Assembly: GCA_902590705.1 (NCBI GenBank)
Contig: CACIXU010000005.1
Coordinates: 48,527-112,526, forward strand
Direction: 5' to 3'
Source: an uncultured Bacteroidota bacterium
GTDB lineage: Bacteria > Bacteroidota > Bacteroidia > Flavobacteriales > Flavobacteriaceae
Length of the DNA stretch: 64,000 nt
The position numbers and the translations under genes are program-made. Under the pieces are notes generated by a model. The model saw nothing but the letters and a program-made list of their open reading frames with translations, had not been told where the DNA came from and did not search any database. This document shows, piece after piece, positions 48,701-63,700 of the stretch. Every line of letters begins with the position of its first letter. Position 1 is the stretch's first letter.

Positions 48701-51700
48701 CAACAAATTGCAACTGATCGGGCCACAGTTAATGGTTTAAGACAATCCTATTACATTGATAATAATAACAGTAACCAGACCGGAAGCTCAGGAATCAATG
48801 AAAATACTAGTCAGCCACAATATGTGCCAGATGGAATTGAGTATGTTCTGCCAGCTGGACTTTTCACAAATGATGATCTTACTAACTCAAATAAGTGGAA
48901 TAATCTAATTTCAGAGGGTAGAGGCTACATTAGGGTTAACGATTCCAATCCAAGTGGCGGCCATCAAATCACTAACAATGGATATGGCGCTTTGGCAATT
49001 AGAGGCAATAACGCATATTCTAATACCTATCTCACCTACCCTGTTCAACCAAACACCACATATACCTTCTCAGTTTATGCAATGGGGTCACTGGGTACTC
49101 AGATCACCCTTTTCACTCATGGCGGCTTTAATCCACCAGCAACAAATCAAAATGTACAATCCTCTGAGGTATCCAAAACCTTTACCTTTGACCAAAACTA
49201 TAAGTATAAGAGATATGAAATAGTATTTACCACTGGAGCTTCTGTGGGAACTGGTAGGTTTGGATTTAGTCCAAAACAATACGGTACGTGGTCTTATTTT
49301 TGGGGCGCACAAATTGAGGAGGGTGCGGGAGCAACGCCTTATATTTTTACCAAAAATTCAGTCCTTTCAAAAGTTGCCACAAACATTGGAGATTATGCCG
49401 GTACAATTAGTTCTAATAGCTCTAAAACCCTTACTGGCCTTTACACCATAACCTCTGATGCGGTAGATCAGGGCTTTATAAATAACAGGGCAACTGTCAA
49501 TGCATCTACCGTTAATTCCACTGTGGTTACAGACACCTCAGATGATGGGGATGATACTGATGGGAATACGACCGATGATCATACATTTACTCAGATCGAT
49601 GCATTCCCATCCTTGGATGTCATGAAAACATTTATTTGGCAAGATTCAAATAGTGATTCTAAGGTAAATGTTGGGGATCTTATCAGTTATTCTATTACAA
49701 TATCTAATACAGGGGATTCAACTGTAAAAAATTATACTCTTGAAGATACCTTTAAAAACTCCCTTGGAGCAGATCTCACATACACCGGCCAACCAGCACT
49801 TGTTTCTGCATCTCAGGGATCCTCGGTTGGAACTATAAAATCTGGTGAGAAGCAGGTATATAGCGCTCAATTTATTATAAACGATCTTGCATTTTCAACA
49901 CCATTTGTGACAAATAGTATTAAGGTCACAGGTGATTCAAATGGATTAACTGATAATGTTTCTGATACTTCAGATGATGGAGATGACACAGATGGGAATA
50001 CAGAGGATGATCCTACCATAACTTTTATGGAGCCAGATGGTAAAGTTGAGGCTACTAAAACTTTTGAAATTATAGACTCTGATGGTGATGGAGAAACATC
50101 AGTTGGAGATGTGATAAGATTTATTATTCAAATTGAAAATATTGGAAATACAGCACTGTCAAGTATCACCCTTGTTGACGTCTTGACTGATGAGGATGGA
50201 AATACCCTTACCCTCTCAGAGGAGCCATTTTTCTTCTCCTCAACCCAAAGCTCAACCGTAGGGAATTTAAAAATTGGAGAAAGCGCATATTACAGGGCAC
50301 TCTTTATAGTAGACCAACAATCCTTTGACTCTGGAAGTATACGAAACTATGTTGATGTTACCGCTAGTAGCTCCTATGGAACTAATGATGTAACCGATAG
50401 AAGTGATGATGGAAATGATGGGGATGGAAATACAACAGATGATGTAACAGTTGTTCCACTCTTTGCAGCTGCACAAATTAATGTAATTAAAACAGCAACA
50501 GTATTTGATGGAAATGGCGATGGTATTACCGGAGCAGGAGATACAATAAATTATGTTATCACGGTTGAGAATACAGGTATAACAGGACTTGGAACTGTTA
50601 CACTTGTTGACACCCTTACCGATGGAAATGGAGGGGCATTAACCCTTGCCAATGGACCGAATTATGAGGCCAATAGCTCCTCTCAGAATTCGCCCGAGGG
50701 CAGTCTTGCAGCAGGCGAGACAGCGAGGTATTTAGCATCTTATGTGATAAGTAATGATGCTGCCCTTACGGGTAAAATAATAAACTCAGTAACTGTATCA
50801 GCTACAAGTGTAAGTGATAGTACAGTTGTTTCTGATGTGAGCGACGATAATGATGATACTGACGGAAATGTACTAGACGATCCTACAGAGGTTTTAATTA
50901 TTCTTACCCCTCAAATTCAGGTGACTAAGTCGGCGGTAGTTACACAAAATAACGGTAATGCAATTAACGATCTGGGTGATACAATAGTTTATACCATAAC
51001 AATTACTAATACAGGAAATGTAAATCTTAATAACCTTACGGTAACTGATACTTTAACCGATTTCTCAGGGGCAGGTCTTACCCTTACAACCACTCCAACA
51101 TTTTTATCAGGGACAAACGCTAATGCTTCATCAATTAATATTGGGGGTGTAGCAATTTTTAGAGCCACATTTACAATTAATCAGCAAGCGGTTGATACAG
51201 GTGGGGTTAGTAATGTAGCCTTCGTAACTGCTGCAAGTACAGTTGATGCATCCAAGGTTGCCTCTGATACATCCGATGATCCAAACACCGCAGCGGCAGA
51301 TGACAAAACAGCTATATCTATAACTGCAACACCATCAATTCAAATTACTAAACTAGCAGCCGTTAGTGATCCAGATAGTAATGGGATTGATATTGGAGAC
51401 ACTATAACTTATACAATTGTTGCAACCAACACAGGAGATTTAACACTTTCAAATATTAAGCTAACCGATACACTCACTGATGCAAATAGCACCTCACTCT
51501 CACTTAGTAGTGGTCCTACCATCACCTCAGGCTCTTCAAGTAGTTTAGCTGTTGGAGGCGCGATTATCTATCAGGCAACATTTGTTATCACTCAGCCTGC
51601 AGTTGATAGTGGAAGTGTAATTAATATTGCCAATGTAACTGCCTCAAGCCCCTCAGGTAGTGATGATGTAACCGATAGCTCTGATGATCCAACAACAGCA

Positions 51701-54700
51701 GCTGCTAATGATCCAACTGTTGTATCAATAACCTCCAGTCCATCGATAAGGGTGCTTAAAGCAGTATCAGTAACAGATAACGGTGACGGAAAGTTAGGTA
51801 AAGGAGATATACTGCAGTATGATATATCAATTGAAAACACTGGTGATGTAACCCTTAAAAGCATAACAGTTACCGATACCCTAACCGATGGAAATAGCTC
51901 AACAATGAATCTTAGTAGTGGTCTGTATTATGCTGGGTCTGACGGAGGATCGCCTCAAGGAGAACTTAAAGTTGGAGAAAAAGTTGATTACATCGGCTTC
52001 TTTATAATTAACCAACAGGCAGTTGATTCAAAGAGTGTAATAAATATAGCAACTGGCAGCGCCACAACACCAAGCGGTGGAACGGTAACTGACACCTCCG
52101 ATGATCCAAATACAGCAACCCCAAATGATCCTACAATTGTTAATATGACAGTTACTCCTTCAATTGAGGTTACTAAAACAGTTTCTGTTACCGACACTAA
52201 TGGAGACGGGGTAACTGGTGCAAATGATTTAATATACTATACAATTGTTGTAGAAAATACGGGAGATCAAACGCTCACAGGAATTACTTTGGTAGATCAA
52301 TTAAGCGATGGAAATGGTCAGCCACTGAGTCTTTTAAATGGTCCGACCTATGATGGCTTGAGTGGCTCTAAAGGGTCTAATCAAGGAACTGCCCTACCTG
52401 GCGAGACTCACAAATACACAGCAATTTACCTAATTAGTGAGGCAGCTGCTCAGACACCTAGGATTTCTAATATTGTAATTGCTACAGCCAGTAGTCCAGG
52501 GCAGACTAATAATGTAAGCGATACCTCTGATAATGGAAATGATATAGATGGCAATACAGTAGATGACTCTACTGATGTTGTGGTGTCTCCAAGTCCAGCA
52601 ATTGAAGCAACCAAAACAGCTAACGTTATTGACAACAACAGCAATGGAAGTAATGATCCAGGTGATACCATTGTTTATACCATTACAATTCAAAATACAG
52701 GAAATGTAAGCCTTACAAATATTTCTCTAGTTGATACCCTGACTGATAACAACGATAATGCATTGTCACTTGACAGTGGACCAACTTTTGTATCTGCAAA
52801 TGGTGGATCGCCAGAGGGTACACTAGGATTTTCTGAGATAGCCACTTATACTGCTACTTACACTATTGAACCTGCTGCAGCATTTACCACAAAAATTAAA
52901 AATCAAGTAACAGTATCTGCAAGTGGAGGTGGAGTAAATGTATCAGATATTAGCGATAATGGGATTGACAACGATGGTAATCAGTTTAATGACAAAACAG
53001 AGGTTTCAACTTCTGCCCAGGCTTCAATTGAGGCAATTAAAACAGCCTCGGTTAGTGATACTAATGGCAATGGTTTAACCGATGCAGGAGATATTATTAC
53101 CTACAAAATTGGTATTAGAAATACAGGTGGGGTTCCTCTTGAAAATTTATCTATAAACGATGTTCTTAAAGACGGAAATGGAACAAACCTTGCTTTAAAT
53201 GCTCTCCCTAGTTTTGAATCAGCATCTGCAGGAAGCGCCTCAACAACGATTGCAATTTCAGGAGTTGTGACTTATACCGCTGACTATACGATCTCAACTG
53301 ATGCCTCTTATTCAGGGAGTATTGTAAATACAGTTACTGTCCAAGCAAACGGTCAAGGGGGAAGTGGAATTGTTACTGATCAAGGAGATGATCCAAGCAC
53401 AGGGGCGGCTAATGACGCTACCGTTGTAGATATAGATCCATTTGCTGCACTTGACGTTACTAAAACAACAACCATCACAGACGAAGGAGATGGAATAGTT
53501 GGTGCTGGAGATGTAATCAATTATACAATTCGTGCAAAAAATATTGGTAATGTCACCCTAACAGGAGTAACGGTGAGTGATACCCTTACCGATGGGAATA
53601 GCGCTACTTTAACAATGAGTACTGGTCCATCATTCTCAGGATCAGATAAGGGCTCCAATACCGGAACATTACTCGCTGGGGAGACCGCTACATATATCGC
53701 CTATTATATAATATCAGATGCAGCTGCAGCTACTCTTCAGATAAGAAACTCTGCAGTTGTAATTGCCAGTAGTCCAGGACAGAGTAATAATGTAAGTGAT
53801 ACCTCAGATGATGGGGATGACACCGATGGTAATACCGAGGATGATAAGACAATTACTGATATTACTCCAAGGCCTCTTATGGAGATTTCCAAAACAGCAT
53901 CAGTTACCGATAATGGTGATGGAATCAATGGAGCTAACGATGTTATAACATACAACATTACCATTAAAAATACCGGTAATGTAAATCTATCCAATGTTTT
54001 AATAGATGACAATCTAAAAGACGGAAACGGAGGCGCTTTATCAATCACTGGACCGGCTCTTACATCAAATACTGCTGGCTCATCAACTTCAACTATTCTG
54101 ACAAACGGAATTTTAACCCTTACTGCTACCTACACAATTGAAGATAATGCGGCCAACACTACTCAGATAATTAATACTGTTAGTGTTACTTCATCCAGTC
54201 CAAGTAACACTAATGATGTTTCAGGTTCAGATACTGTTACTGTTACTACAGTGTCAAATGCTGGTATGGAGGTTACCAAAACTGTTACCGTAACTCAGAA
54301 TGATGGTAATGCGACCAATGATAGCGGTGATATATTGACATATACTATAAAAATTGAAAATACCGGAAATCTCACCCTCTCTAACCTAACGCTCAACGAT
54401 CAGTTAACCGATGGCGGTGGGGGTAATTTGACTTTGACCTCAGGTCCGACCTTTAGTAGCGCAACTGCTGGAAGTACCTCGACTACTGTTGCTGTTGGTG
54501 GGGTTGTGAGCTATACAGCTACATTTAACATAACTCAAAACGCTGCCAATACCGGCAGTATAAACAATACTGTTACTGTTGTTGGTTCCACACCAAGTGG
54601 TAATGGCGATGTATCAGATGTATCAGATGATGGAGATGATACTGATGGTAATACTACTAATGACCCAACGGTTGTTCAAACGACCTCTGATGTATCTATA

Positions 54701-57700
54701 GAGGTTACAAAATCTGCAGCCTATGTTGACAATAACAGTAATGGTAAGATCGATACTGGCGATAGGATTAACTACACAATCATTGTAAATAATACCGGTA
54801 ATGTTGATCTAACGGGACTTAAGATCCAGGATGTTTTAACTGACGGTAATGGAGGTGCTCTTACCCTTAGCACTTCACCGACCTTTGCCTCTGCAAGCGC
54901 GGGATCAACTTCATCGACAATAGAGGCAGGTGATCAGGTCACCTTCAGCGCTTCCTACATAATCGAGCAGGCAGCGGCTAATACTGGAAGTATCATCAAC
55001 CGAGCTACGGCCATTGCTAGTAGTCCAGGCCAGACTGATGATGTGACCGACCAGAGTGATGATCCCAATACTGGGGCAGCAAATGACGCTACGATAGTTA
55101 GTATTACTCCATCTCCTGCGATGGAAGTTACCAAGACGGTAGCAGTTATAGAGAACGGCGATGGCTTCCTTGGCATAGGCGATACAGTTAAGTATACCAT
55201 TGCTATTGAGAACCAAGGTAATGTTCCACTTACCTCGATAGTTATCAGCGATACCTTTACAGATATAGGGTCCAATACGATGACCCTTACTACGACTCCG
55301 ACCTTTGACTTTGCAGATTTAGGGTCCAGCCAGGGAAGTATAGCTCCAGGGGAGAAAGCATATTACAACGCGACCTTCCTGGTGGATCAGGCATCGATAG
55401 ATGCAGGCGGGCTGCACAATCAGGTATCGGTAACTGCCACTAGTACAGGAGGCACTGTGTCTGACACCTCTGATGATGGCATTGATAATGATGGAAATAC
55501 CACTGATGATGTAACGGTACTACTTATAGATCCTAATCCAGTACTTCTGGTTACTAAAACGGCAACGGTATCGGATAGCGCGGGTGACGGAGTGAACCTA
55601 GGAGATGTAATTACTTATACGATAAGTATAGAGAACAAGGGTAATGTTACTTTAAATAGTTTAACTATAAGCGATACTATTAAAGACGGTAACGGGGCTA
55701 ACCTGTCCTTAGACGGCCCACCTAGTTTTGTATCGGCGACTACTAGTTCTACATCCACTACGCTTCAAGTTGGAGGAACAGCCACCTTTACTGTGAGCTA
55801 CACTATAAACCAGCAGGCGGTAGATAGTGGTAGGGTAGAGAACAGCGCTTTAGGAACAGCCAGTAGTCCCTCGGGAGTACAGACTAGTGATACCTCTGAT
55901 GATGGGGATGATAGTGATGGAGATATCGATGATGATCCTACAATAACTCTTCTAACAGCTACCCCGACATTAGTTGTTACTAAATCTGCTGTCCTTAATG
56001 ATCCAGACAGTAATGGGGTAGATTTAGGCGACACCATTACCTATACTATAGTGGTTACAAATACTGGGGATCTTACCCTTAGTAATGTAGTTATTACAGA
56101 TACACTTACCGATGCGAACAGCAGTTCACTTTCATTAAATAGTGGACCTACTCTCACTGCGGGTGATGCAAGTAATTTAGGTGTGGGAGCAGCACTCACC
56201 TATCAGGCAACACATGTCATCACCCAGCAGGGAGTAGATAGTGGAAGTGTAATTAATATAGCTAAAGCAACGGCCTCAAGTCCTGGTCAGAGTGGTAACG
56301 TGAGTGATACTTCGGATGATCCAAGTACTGCTGCTGCAGATGATCCAACGGTTGTGAGTATCACCTCAACTCCTTCTTTAGAGGTAGAGAAAAGCCTTAT
56401 CATTACAGACAATGGAGACGGGGTAACTGGAGTGGGAGATATCGCTAGGTATACTATCACAGTACAGAACACAGGTAATATCACTTTAAATAATGTTACG
56501 GTAAGTGATACCCTTACCGATGCCAATAGCAATACACTTAACTTAGATAGTGGTCCATCGTTCTCTGGATCGGACCAAGGTTCAGCGCAAGGGGTGCTCA
56601 AGCCAACAGAGAAAGCTACCTATATAGCATTTTATATTATCGATCAGGCGGCTATTGATAGCGGCGGAATAATCAATATAGCTAAGGGAATCAGCGGCTC
56701 GGTGAGTGACACATCAGATGATCCAAATACGGCTGCTGCCAATGATCCAACCTCGATAAGTATTACTTCTTCCCCGTCTTTAGAAGTTACTAAAACAGCT
56801 ACAGTAAATGATAACAATGCAGATGGAGAAACCGGAGCAGGAGATATTATTAATTACACTATTGCAATCCGCAATAACGGTAACGTTACTTTAAGTGGAC
56901 TCACGATAAGCGATACACTCACAGATGGTTTAGGCAACAGTCTAACACTTGGTAATCCAGGAGGTCAGCCTCAGTACAGTGCTACTAGTATGGGCTCTGG
57001 AGTAGGTACTGTAAAACCAGGCGAGACTCAGACCTATACTGGCTTCTACGTGATAAGCCCAGCGGCGGCAAGCACGGATAAAGTAGTCAATAGCGCTATA
57101 GTAACAGCCAGCAGTCCAGGACAGACAAATAATGTAAGTGACACTTCTGATGATGGAGATGACAATGACGGTAACACTACCGATGACTCTACCGATGTGT
57201 CTATCTCTCCAAAACCATCAGTAGAAGCGACTAAAACGGCTACCGTAAGTGACACTGACGGAAGTGGTCTTAATGATCCGGGAGATATAATTATCTATAC
57301 CATTACTGTAGAGAATACAGGTAATGTTACCCTTACCTCGATAACTCTGGATGATACTTTAACTGATCATAACGGTAACGCTTTATCACTTGATAGTGGG
57401 CCGACCTTTGTATCTGCAAACGCGGGCTCGCCAGAGGGTACTTTGTCTGGTGGAGAGACAGCGACCTATACGGCGAGCTATACGATAGGTTCCTCAGCAG
57501 CTTACAGTGGAAGCGTTAGAAACAGAGTAGTGGTCACCTCTAGTAGTCCAGGCAATACAGGAGATGTTATAGACATCAGTGATAACGGTAATGATAACGA
57601 CGGTAATCAGTTTAATGACCATACGGTGGTAGCCACCACGGCGCAGGCATCAATCCAGACAGTTAAGACAGCAACGGTTAGTGATACTAACGGTAACAGT

Positions 57701-60700
57701 TTAACAGACGCAGGTGATATAATCATTTACCAGGTTGGAGTAACCAATACAGGAGGGGTTAACCTAGAGTCACTGAGTTTTGTTGATACCCTTAAAGATG
57801 GTAATGGTCAGACCTTGTCCTTAGATGCTCAGTTGAGTTTTGTATCAGCGACAACCTCTTCAACATCCACTACGCTAATACCAACAGGGGTAGTAACCTA
57901 TACAGCACAGTATACCATAACCAATGATGCTTCTTACTCAGGCAGTATCGTTAACCGAGCGGTAGCTAGTGCAAATGTAGAGGGAACAAATAATCAGATA
58001 AGTGACCAGAGTGACGATCCAGCTACAGCGGCGGCCAATGACGATACAACAGTAAGTATAGATCCAGTACCAGGATTAGAGGTTACCAAGATAGCAACAG
58101 TAACAGACGAGGGAGATGGTTTTGTAGGCGCTGGAGATGTAATTAATTACACCATAACGGTTAAAAATATTGGTAATGTTACCCTAACAGGAGTAACGGT
58201 GAGTGATACTCTTACTGATGGGAATGGATCTAATATAAACCTTACAAGCGGACCATTCTACTCCGGAGCGAATCAAGGATCTGCACAGGGAACTCTAAAA
58301 GCAGGAGAGACATCTACCTACAGGGCTTATTACATAATATCTGAAACCGTAGCGGCGACGATGGCTTTAGCAAATCGCGTAATTGCGACAGGAAGCAGTC
58401 CTGGAAACACAAATAATGTAAATGATACCTCAGATAATGGTGATGACACTGATGGAAACACAGTTGATGATTTAACAGTTACTGAAATTACTCCTAGACC
58501 ATCAATTGAAATATCAAAAACAGCCTTAGTTCAAGATCAAAATAGTAACAGTAAAACCGATCAAGGCGATATAATAAATTATACCATTACAGTTACAAAT
58601 ACGGGAAATGTTCCCTTAAACGCTGTTAATCTCACTGATACTCTTACAGATAATAACAATAATTCATTATCAATAACAGGGCCTAGCTTTGCGAGCTCAA
58701 CATTAGGCTCTGGTGCAGGTTCGCTACTACCAGGTGAATCAGCCACCTATAATGCCAATTATATGATAGAGCAGAATGCAGCCAATAGTGGCGCTATAAT
58801 TAATACCGTTTCAGTTACTGCATCTAGTCCTGGTGAGACAAATAACGTAAGTGACACATCAGACGATGGAGATGATACTGATGGGAATACAGTAGATGAT
58901 AAAACCATAGTGCAGACTCAGTCTGATGCTACTATTGAGGTTACAAAAACAGCTCAGGTAACACAAAATGATGGAAATATCACTAATGATGTAGGGGATC
59001 TTATCACTTATACAATTACTGTTGAAAACACCGGTAATGTTGATCTTTCAAATATTCAAATAACTGACAATTTAAAAGATGCAAGTAATAATAACTTATC
59101 ACTAACTACAAGTCTTACCAGAAACTACCCAGTAGTTGAGATTAATGTAACAGTGGGTGTTGCCTCTCTTGGTGGAAATGCATACTACTTTGACGGGGTC
59201 GAAAAGGCTCAAATTACCCTTGAGAGGGGAAGAGTTTATAAGTTTATCCAGTCCAGTGGAACCAATGTTTCTCATCCAATCGCATTTAGTACCACTAGTA
59301 ATGGAACCCATGGAGGAGGGGGCGCTTACAATACTGGAGTAATCTCCTCAGGTACAGCGGGTAATAATGGTGCATATACTCAAATTACTGTGGATCAAAA
59401 TCTGACAGCTCTTTATTACTATTGTGTAAATCACTCCGGGATGGGATCTAATTTTGTAATAAGTAATCCCTCAAATATTATTACCGCAAGTACAGTTGCT
59501 ACATATACCGGAACATATCTAATTGAGCAGTCAGCTGCCAATACTGGAAAGGTTATAAATTCTGTAACTGTCGTTGGTTCCTCTCCAGGAAATAACGGTG
59601 ATGTGTCGGATGTTTCAGATGATGGTGATGATACTGATGGTAATACCACTAATGATCCAACTGAGATTATTACATCTACTGATTTTTCAATTGCTGTTGT
59701 TAAAACTGCAACTGTGAATGACAATAACAGTAACGGAAAAGTTGATGTAGGCGATAGAATTGATTATTCAATAACTGTTAGTAATACAGGTAACGCTGAT
59801 CTAACGGGACTTAAGATCCAGGATGTTTTAACTGACGGTAATGGAGGTGCTCTTACCCTTAGCACTTCACCGACCTTTGCCTCTGCAAGCGCGGGATCAA
59901 CTTCATCGACAATAGAGGCAGGTGATCAGGTCACCTTCAGCGCTTCCTACATAATCGAGCAGGCAGCGGCTAATACTGGAAGTATCATCAACCGAGCTAC
60001 GGCCATTGCTAGTAGTCCAGGCCAGACTGATGATGTGACCGACCAGAGTGATGATCCCAATACTGGGGCAGCAAATGACGCTACGATAGTTAGTATTACT
60101 CCATCTCCTGCGATGGAAGTTACCAAGACGGTAGCAGTTATAGAGAACGGCGATGGCTTCCTTGGCATAGGCGATACAGTTAAGTATACCATTGCTATTG
60201 AGAACCAAGGTAATGTTCCACTTACCTCGATAGTTATCAGCGATACCTTTACAGATATAGGGTCCAATACGATGACCCTTACTACGACTCCGACCTTTGA
60301 CTTTGCAGATTTAGGGTCCAGCCAGGGAAGTATAGCTCCAGGGGAGAAAGCATATTACAACGCGACCTTCCTGGTGGATCAGGCATCGATAGATGCAGGC
60401 GGGCTGCACAATCAGGTATCGGTAACTGCCACTAGTACAGGAGGCACTGTGTCTGACACCTCTGATGATGGCATTGATAATGATGGAAATACCACTGATG
60501 ATGTAACGGTACTACTTATAGATCCTAATCCAGTACTTCTGGTTACTAAAACGGCAACGGTATCGGATAGCGCGGGTGACGGAGTGAACCTAGGAGATGT
60601 AATTACTTATACGATAAGTATAGAGAACAAGGGTAATGTTACTTTAAATAGTTTAACTATAAGCGATACTATTAAAGACGGTAACGGGGCTAACCTGTCC

Positions 60701-63700
60701 TTAGACGGCCCACCTAGTTTTGTATCGGCGACTACTAGTTCTACATCCACTACGCTTCAAGTTGGAGGAACAGCCACCTTTACTGTGAGCTACACTATAA
60801 ACCAGCAGGCGGTAGATAGTGGTAGGGTAGAGAACAGCGCTTTAGGAACAGCCAGTAGTCCCTCGGGAGTACAGACTAGTGATACCTCTGATGATGGGGA
60901 TGATAGTGATGGAGATATCGATGATGATCCTACAATAACTCTTCTAACAGCTACCCCGACATTAGTTGTTACTAAATCTGCTGTCCTTAATGATCCAGAC
61001 AGTAATGGGGTAGATTTAGGCGACACCATTACCTATACTATAGTGGTTACAAATACTGGGGATCTTACCCTTAGTAATGTAGTTATTACAGATACACTTA
61101 CCGATGCGAACAGCAGTTCACTTTCATTAAATAGTGGACCTACTCTCACTGCGGGTGATGCAAGTAATTTAGGTGTGGGAGCAGCACTCACCTATCAGGC
61201 AACACATGTCATCACCCAGCAGGGAGTAGATAGTGGAAGTGTAATTAATATAGCTAAAGCAACGGCCTCAAGTCCTGGTCAGAGTGGTAACGTGAGTGAT
61301 ACTTCGGATGATCCAAGTACTGCTGCTGCAGATGATCCAACGGTTGTGAGTATCACCTCAACTCCTTCTTTAGAGGTAGAGAAAAGCCTTATCATTACAG
61401 ACAATGGAGACGGGGTAACTGGAGTGGGAGATATCGCTAGGTATACTATCACAGTACAGAACACAGGTAATATCACTTTAAATAATGTTACGGTAAGTGA
61501 TACCCTTACCGATGCCAATAGCAATACACTTAACTTAGATAGTGGTCCATCGTTCTCTGGATCGGACCAAGGTTCAGCGCAAGGGGTGCTCAAGCCAACA
61601 GAGAAAGCTACCTATATAGCATTTTATATTATCGATCAGGCGGCTATTGATAGCGGCGGAATAATCAATATAGCTAAGGGAATCAGCGGCTCGGTGAGTG
61701 ACACATCAGATGATCCAAATACGGCTGCTGCCAATGATCCAACCTCGATAAGTATTACTTCTTCCCCGTCTTTAGAAGTTACTAAAACAGCTACAGTAAA
61801 TGATAACAATGCAGATGGAGAAACCGGAGCAGGAGATATTATTAATTACACTATTGCAATCCGCAATAACGGTAACGTTACTTTAAGTGGACTCACGATA
61901 AGCGATACACTCACAGATGGTTTAGGCAACAGTCTAACACTTGGTAATCCAGGAGGTCAGCCTCAGTACAGTGCTACTAGTATGGGCTCTGGAGTAGGTA
62001 CTGTAAAACCAGGCGAGACTCAGACCTATACTGGCTTCTACGTGATAAGCCCAGCGGCGGCAAGCACGGATAAAGTAGTCAATAGCGCTATAGTAACAGC
62101 CAGCAGTCCAGGACAGACAAATAATGTAAGTGACACTTCTGATGATGGAGATGACAATGACGGTAACACTACCGATGACTCTACCGATGTGTCTATCTCT
62201 CCAAAACCATCAGTAGAAGCGACTAAAACGGCTACCGTAAGTGACACTGACGGAAGTGGTCTTAATGATCCGGGAGATATAATTATCTATACCATTACTG
62301 TAGAGAATACAGGTAATGTTACCCTTACCTCGATAACTCTGGATGATACTTTAACTGATCATAACGGTAACGCTTTATCACTTGATAGTGGGCCGACCTT
62401 TGTATCTGCAAACGCGGGCTCGCCAGAGGGTACTTTGTCTGGTGGAGAGACAGCGACCTATACGGCGAGCTATACGATAGGTTCCTCAGCAGCTTACAGT
62501 GGAAGCGTTAGAAACAGAGTAGTGGTCACCTCTAGTAGTCCAGGCAATACAGGAGATGTTATAGACATCAGTGATAACGGTAATGATAACGACGGTAATC
62601 AGTTTAATGACCATACGGTGGTAGCCACCACGGCGCAGGCATCAATCCAGACAGTTAAGACAGCAACGGTTAGTGATACTAACGGTAACAGTTTAACAGA
62701 CGCAGGTGATATAATCATTTACCAGGTTGGAGTAACCAATACAGGAGGGGTTAACCTAGAGTCACTGAGTTTTGTTGATACCCTTAAAGATGGTAATGGT
62801 CAGACCTTGTCCTTAGATGCTCAGTTGAGTTTTGTATCAGCGACAACCTCTTCAACATCCACTACGCTAATACCAACAGGGGTAGTAACCTATACAGCAC
62901 AGTATACCATAACCAATGATGCTTCTTACTCAGGCAGTATCGTTAACCGAGCGGTAGCTAGTGCAAATGTAGAGGGAACAAATAATCAGATAAGTGACCA
63001 GAGTGACGATCCAGCTACAGCGGCGGCCAATGACGATACAACAGTAAGTATAGATCCAGTACCAGGATTAGAGGTTACCAAGATAGCAACAGTAACAGAC
63101 GAGGGAGATGGTTTTGTAGGCGCTGGAGATGTAATTAATTACACCATAACGGTTAAAAATATTGGTAATGTTACCCTAACAGGAGTAACGGTGAGTGATA
63201 CTCTTACTGATGGGAACACCTCTACCCTTAATATGAGCTCTGGTCCTTCATTCTCAGGATCAGATAAGGGCTCCAATACTGGTACATTACTCGCTGGGGA
63301 GACCGCTACGTATATTGCTTACTTTATCATATCTGATGCAGCTGCAGCTACACAAAAAATAAGTAATTCAGCAGTTGCAATTGCCTCTAGTCCAGGCCAG
63401 AGTAATAATGTAAGTGATACCTCAGACGATGGCGATGATAGTGATGGAAACACTGTGGATGATCCGACAGTTACTGATATTAATCCTACTCCAGGAATCG
63501 AAATTACCAAAACTGTTAACGTAAATGATGTTAATAATTCTACTAAAAACGATATTGGTGATATTGTAACTTATACTATAAAAGTTGAAAATACAGGAAG
63601 TGTTCCACTTACAAACATTGGAGTAACAGATGTATTTAAAGACGGAAATGGTGGGGTATTAAATTTAACCGGTCCAGTTCTTACATCAAATACTGCTGGC

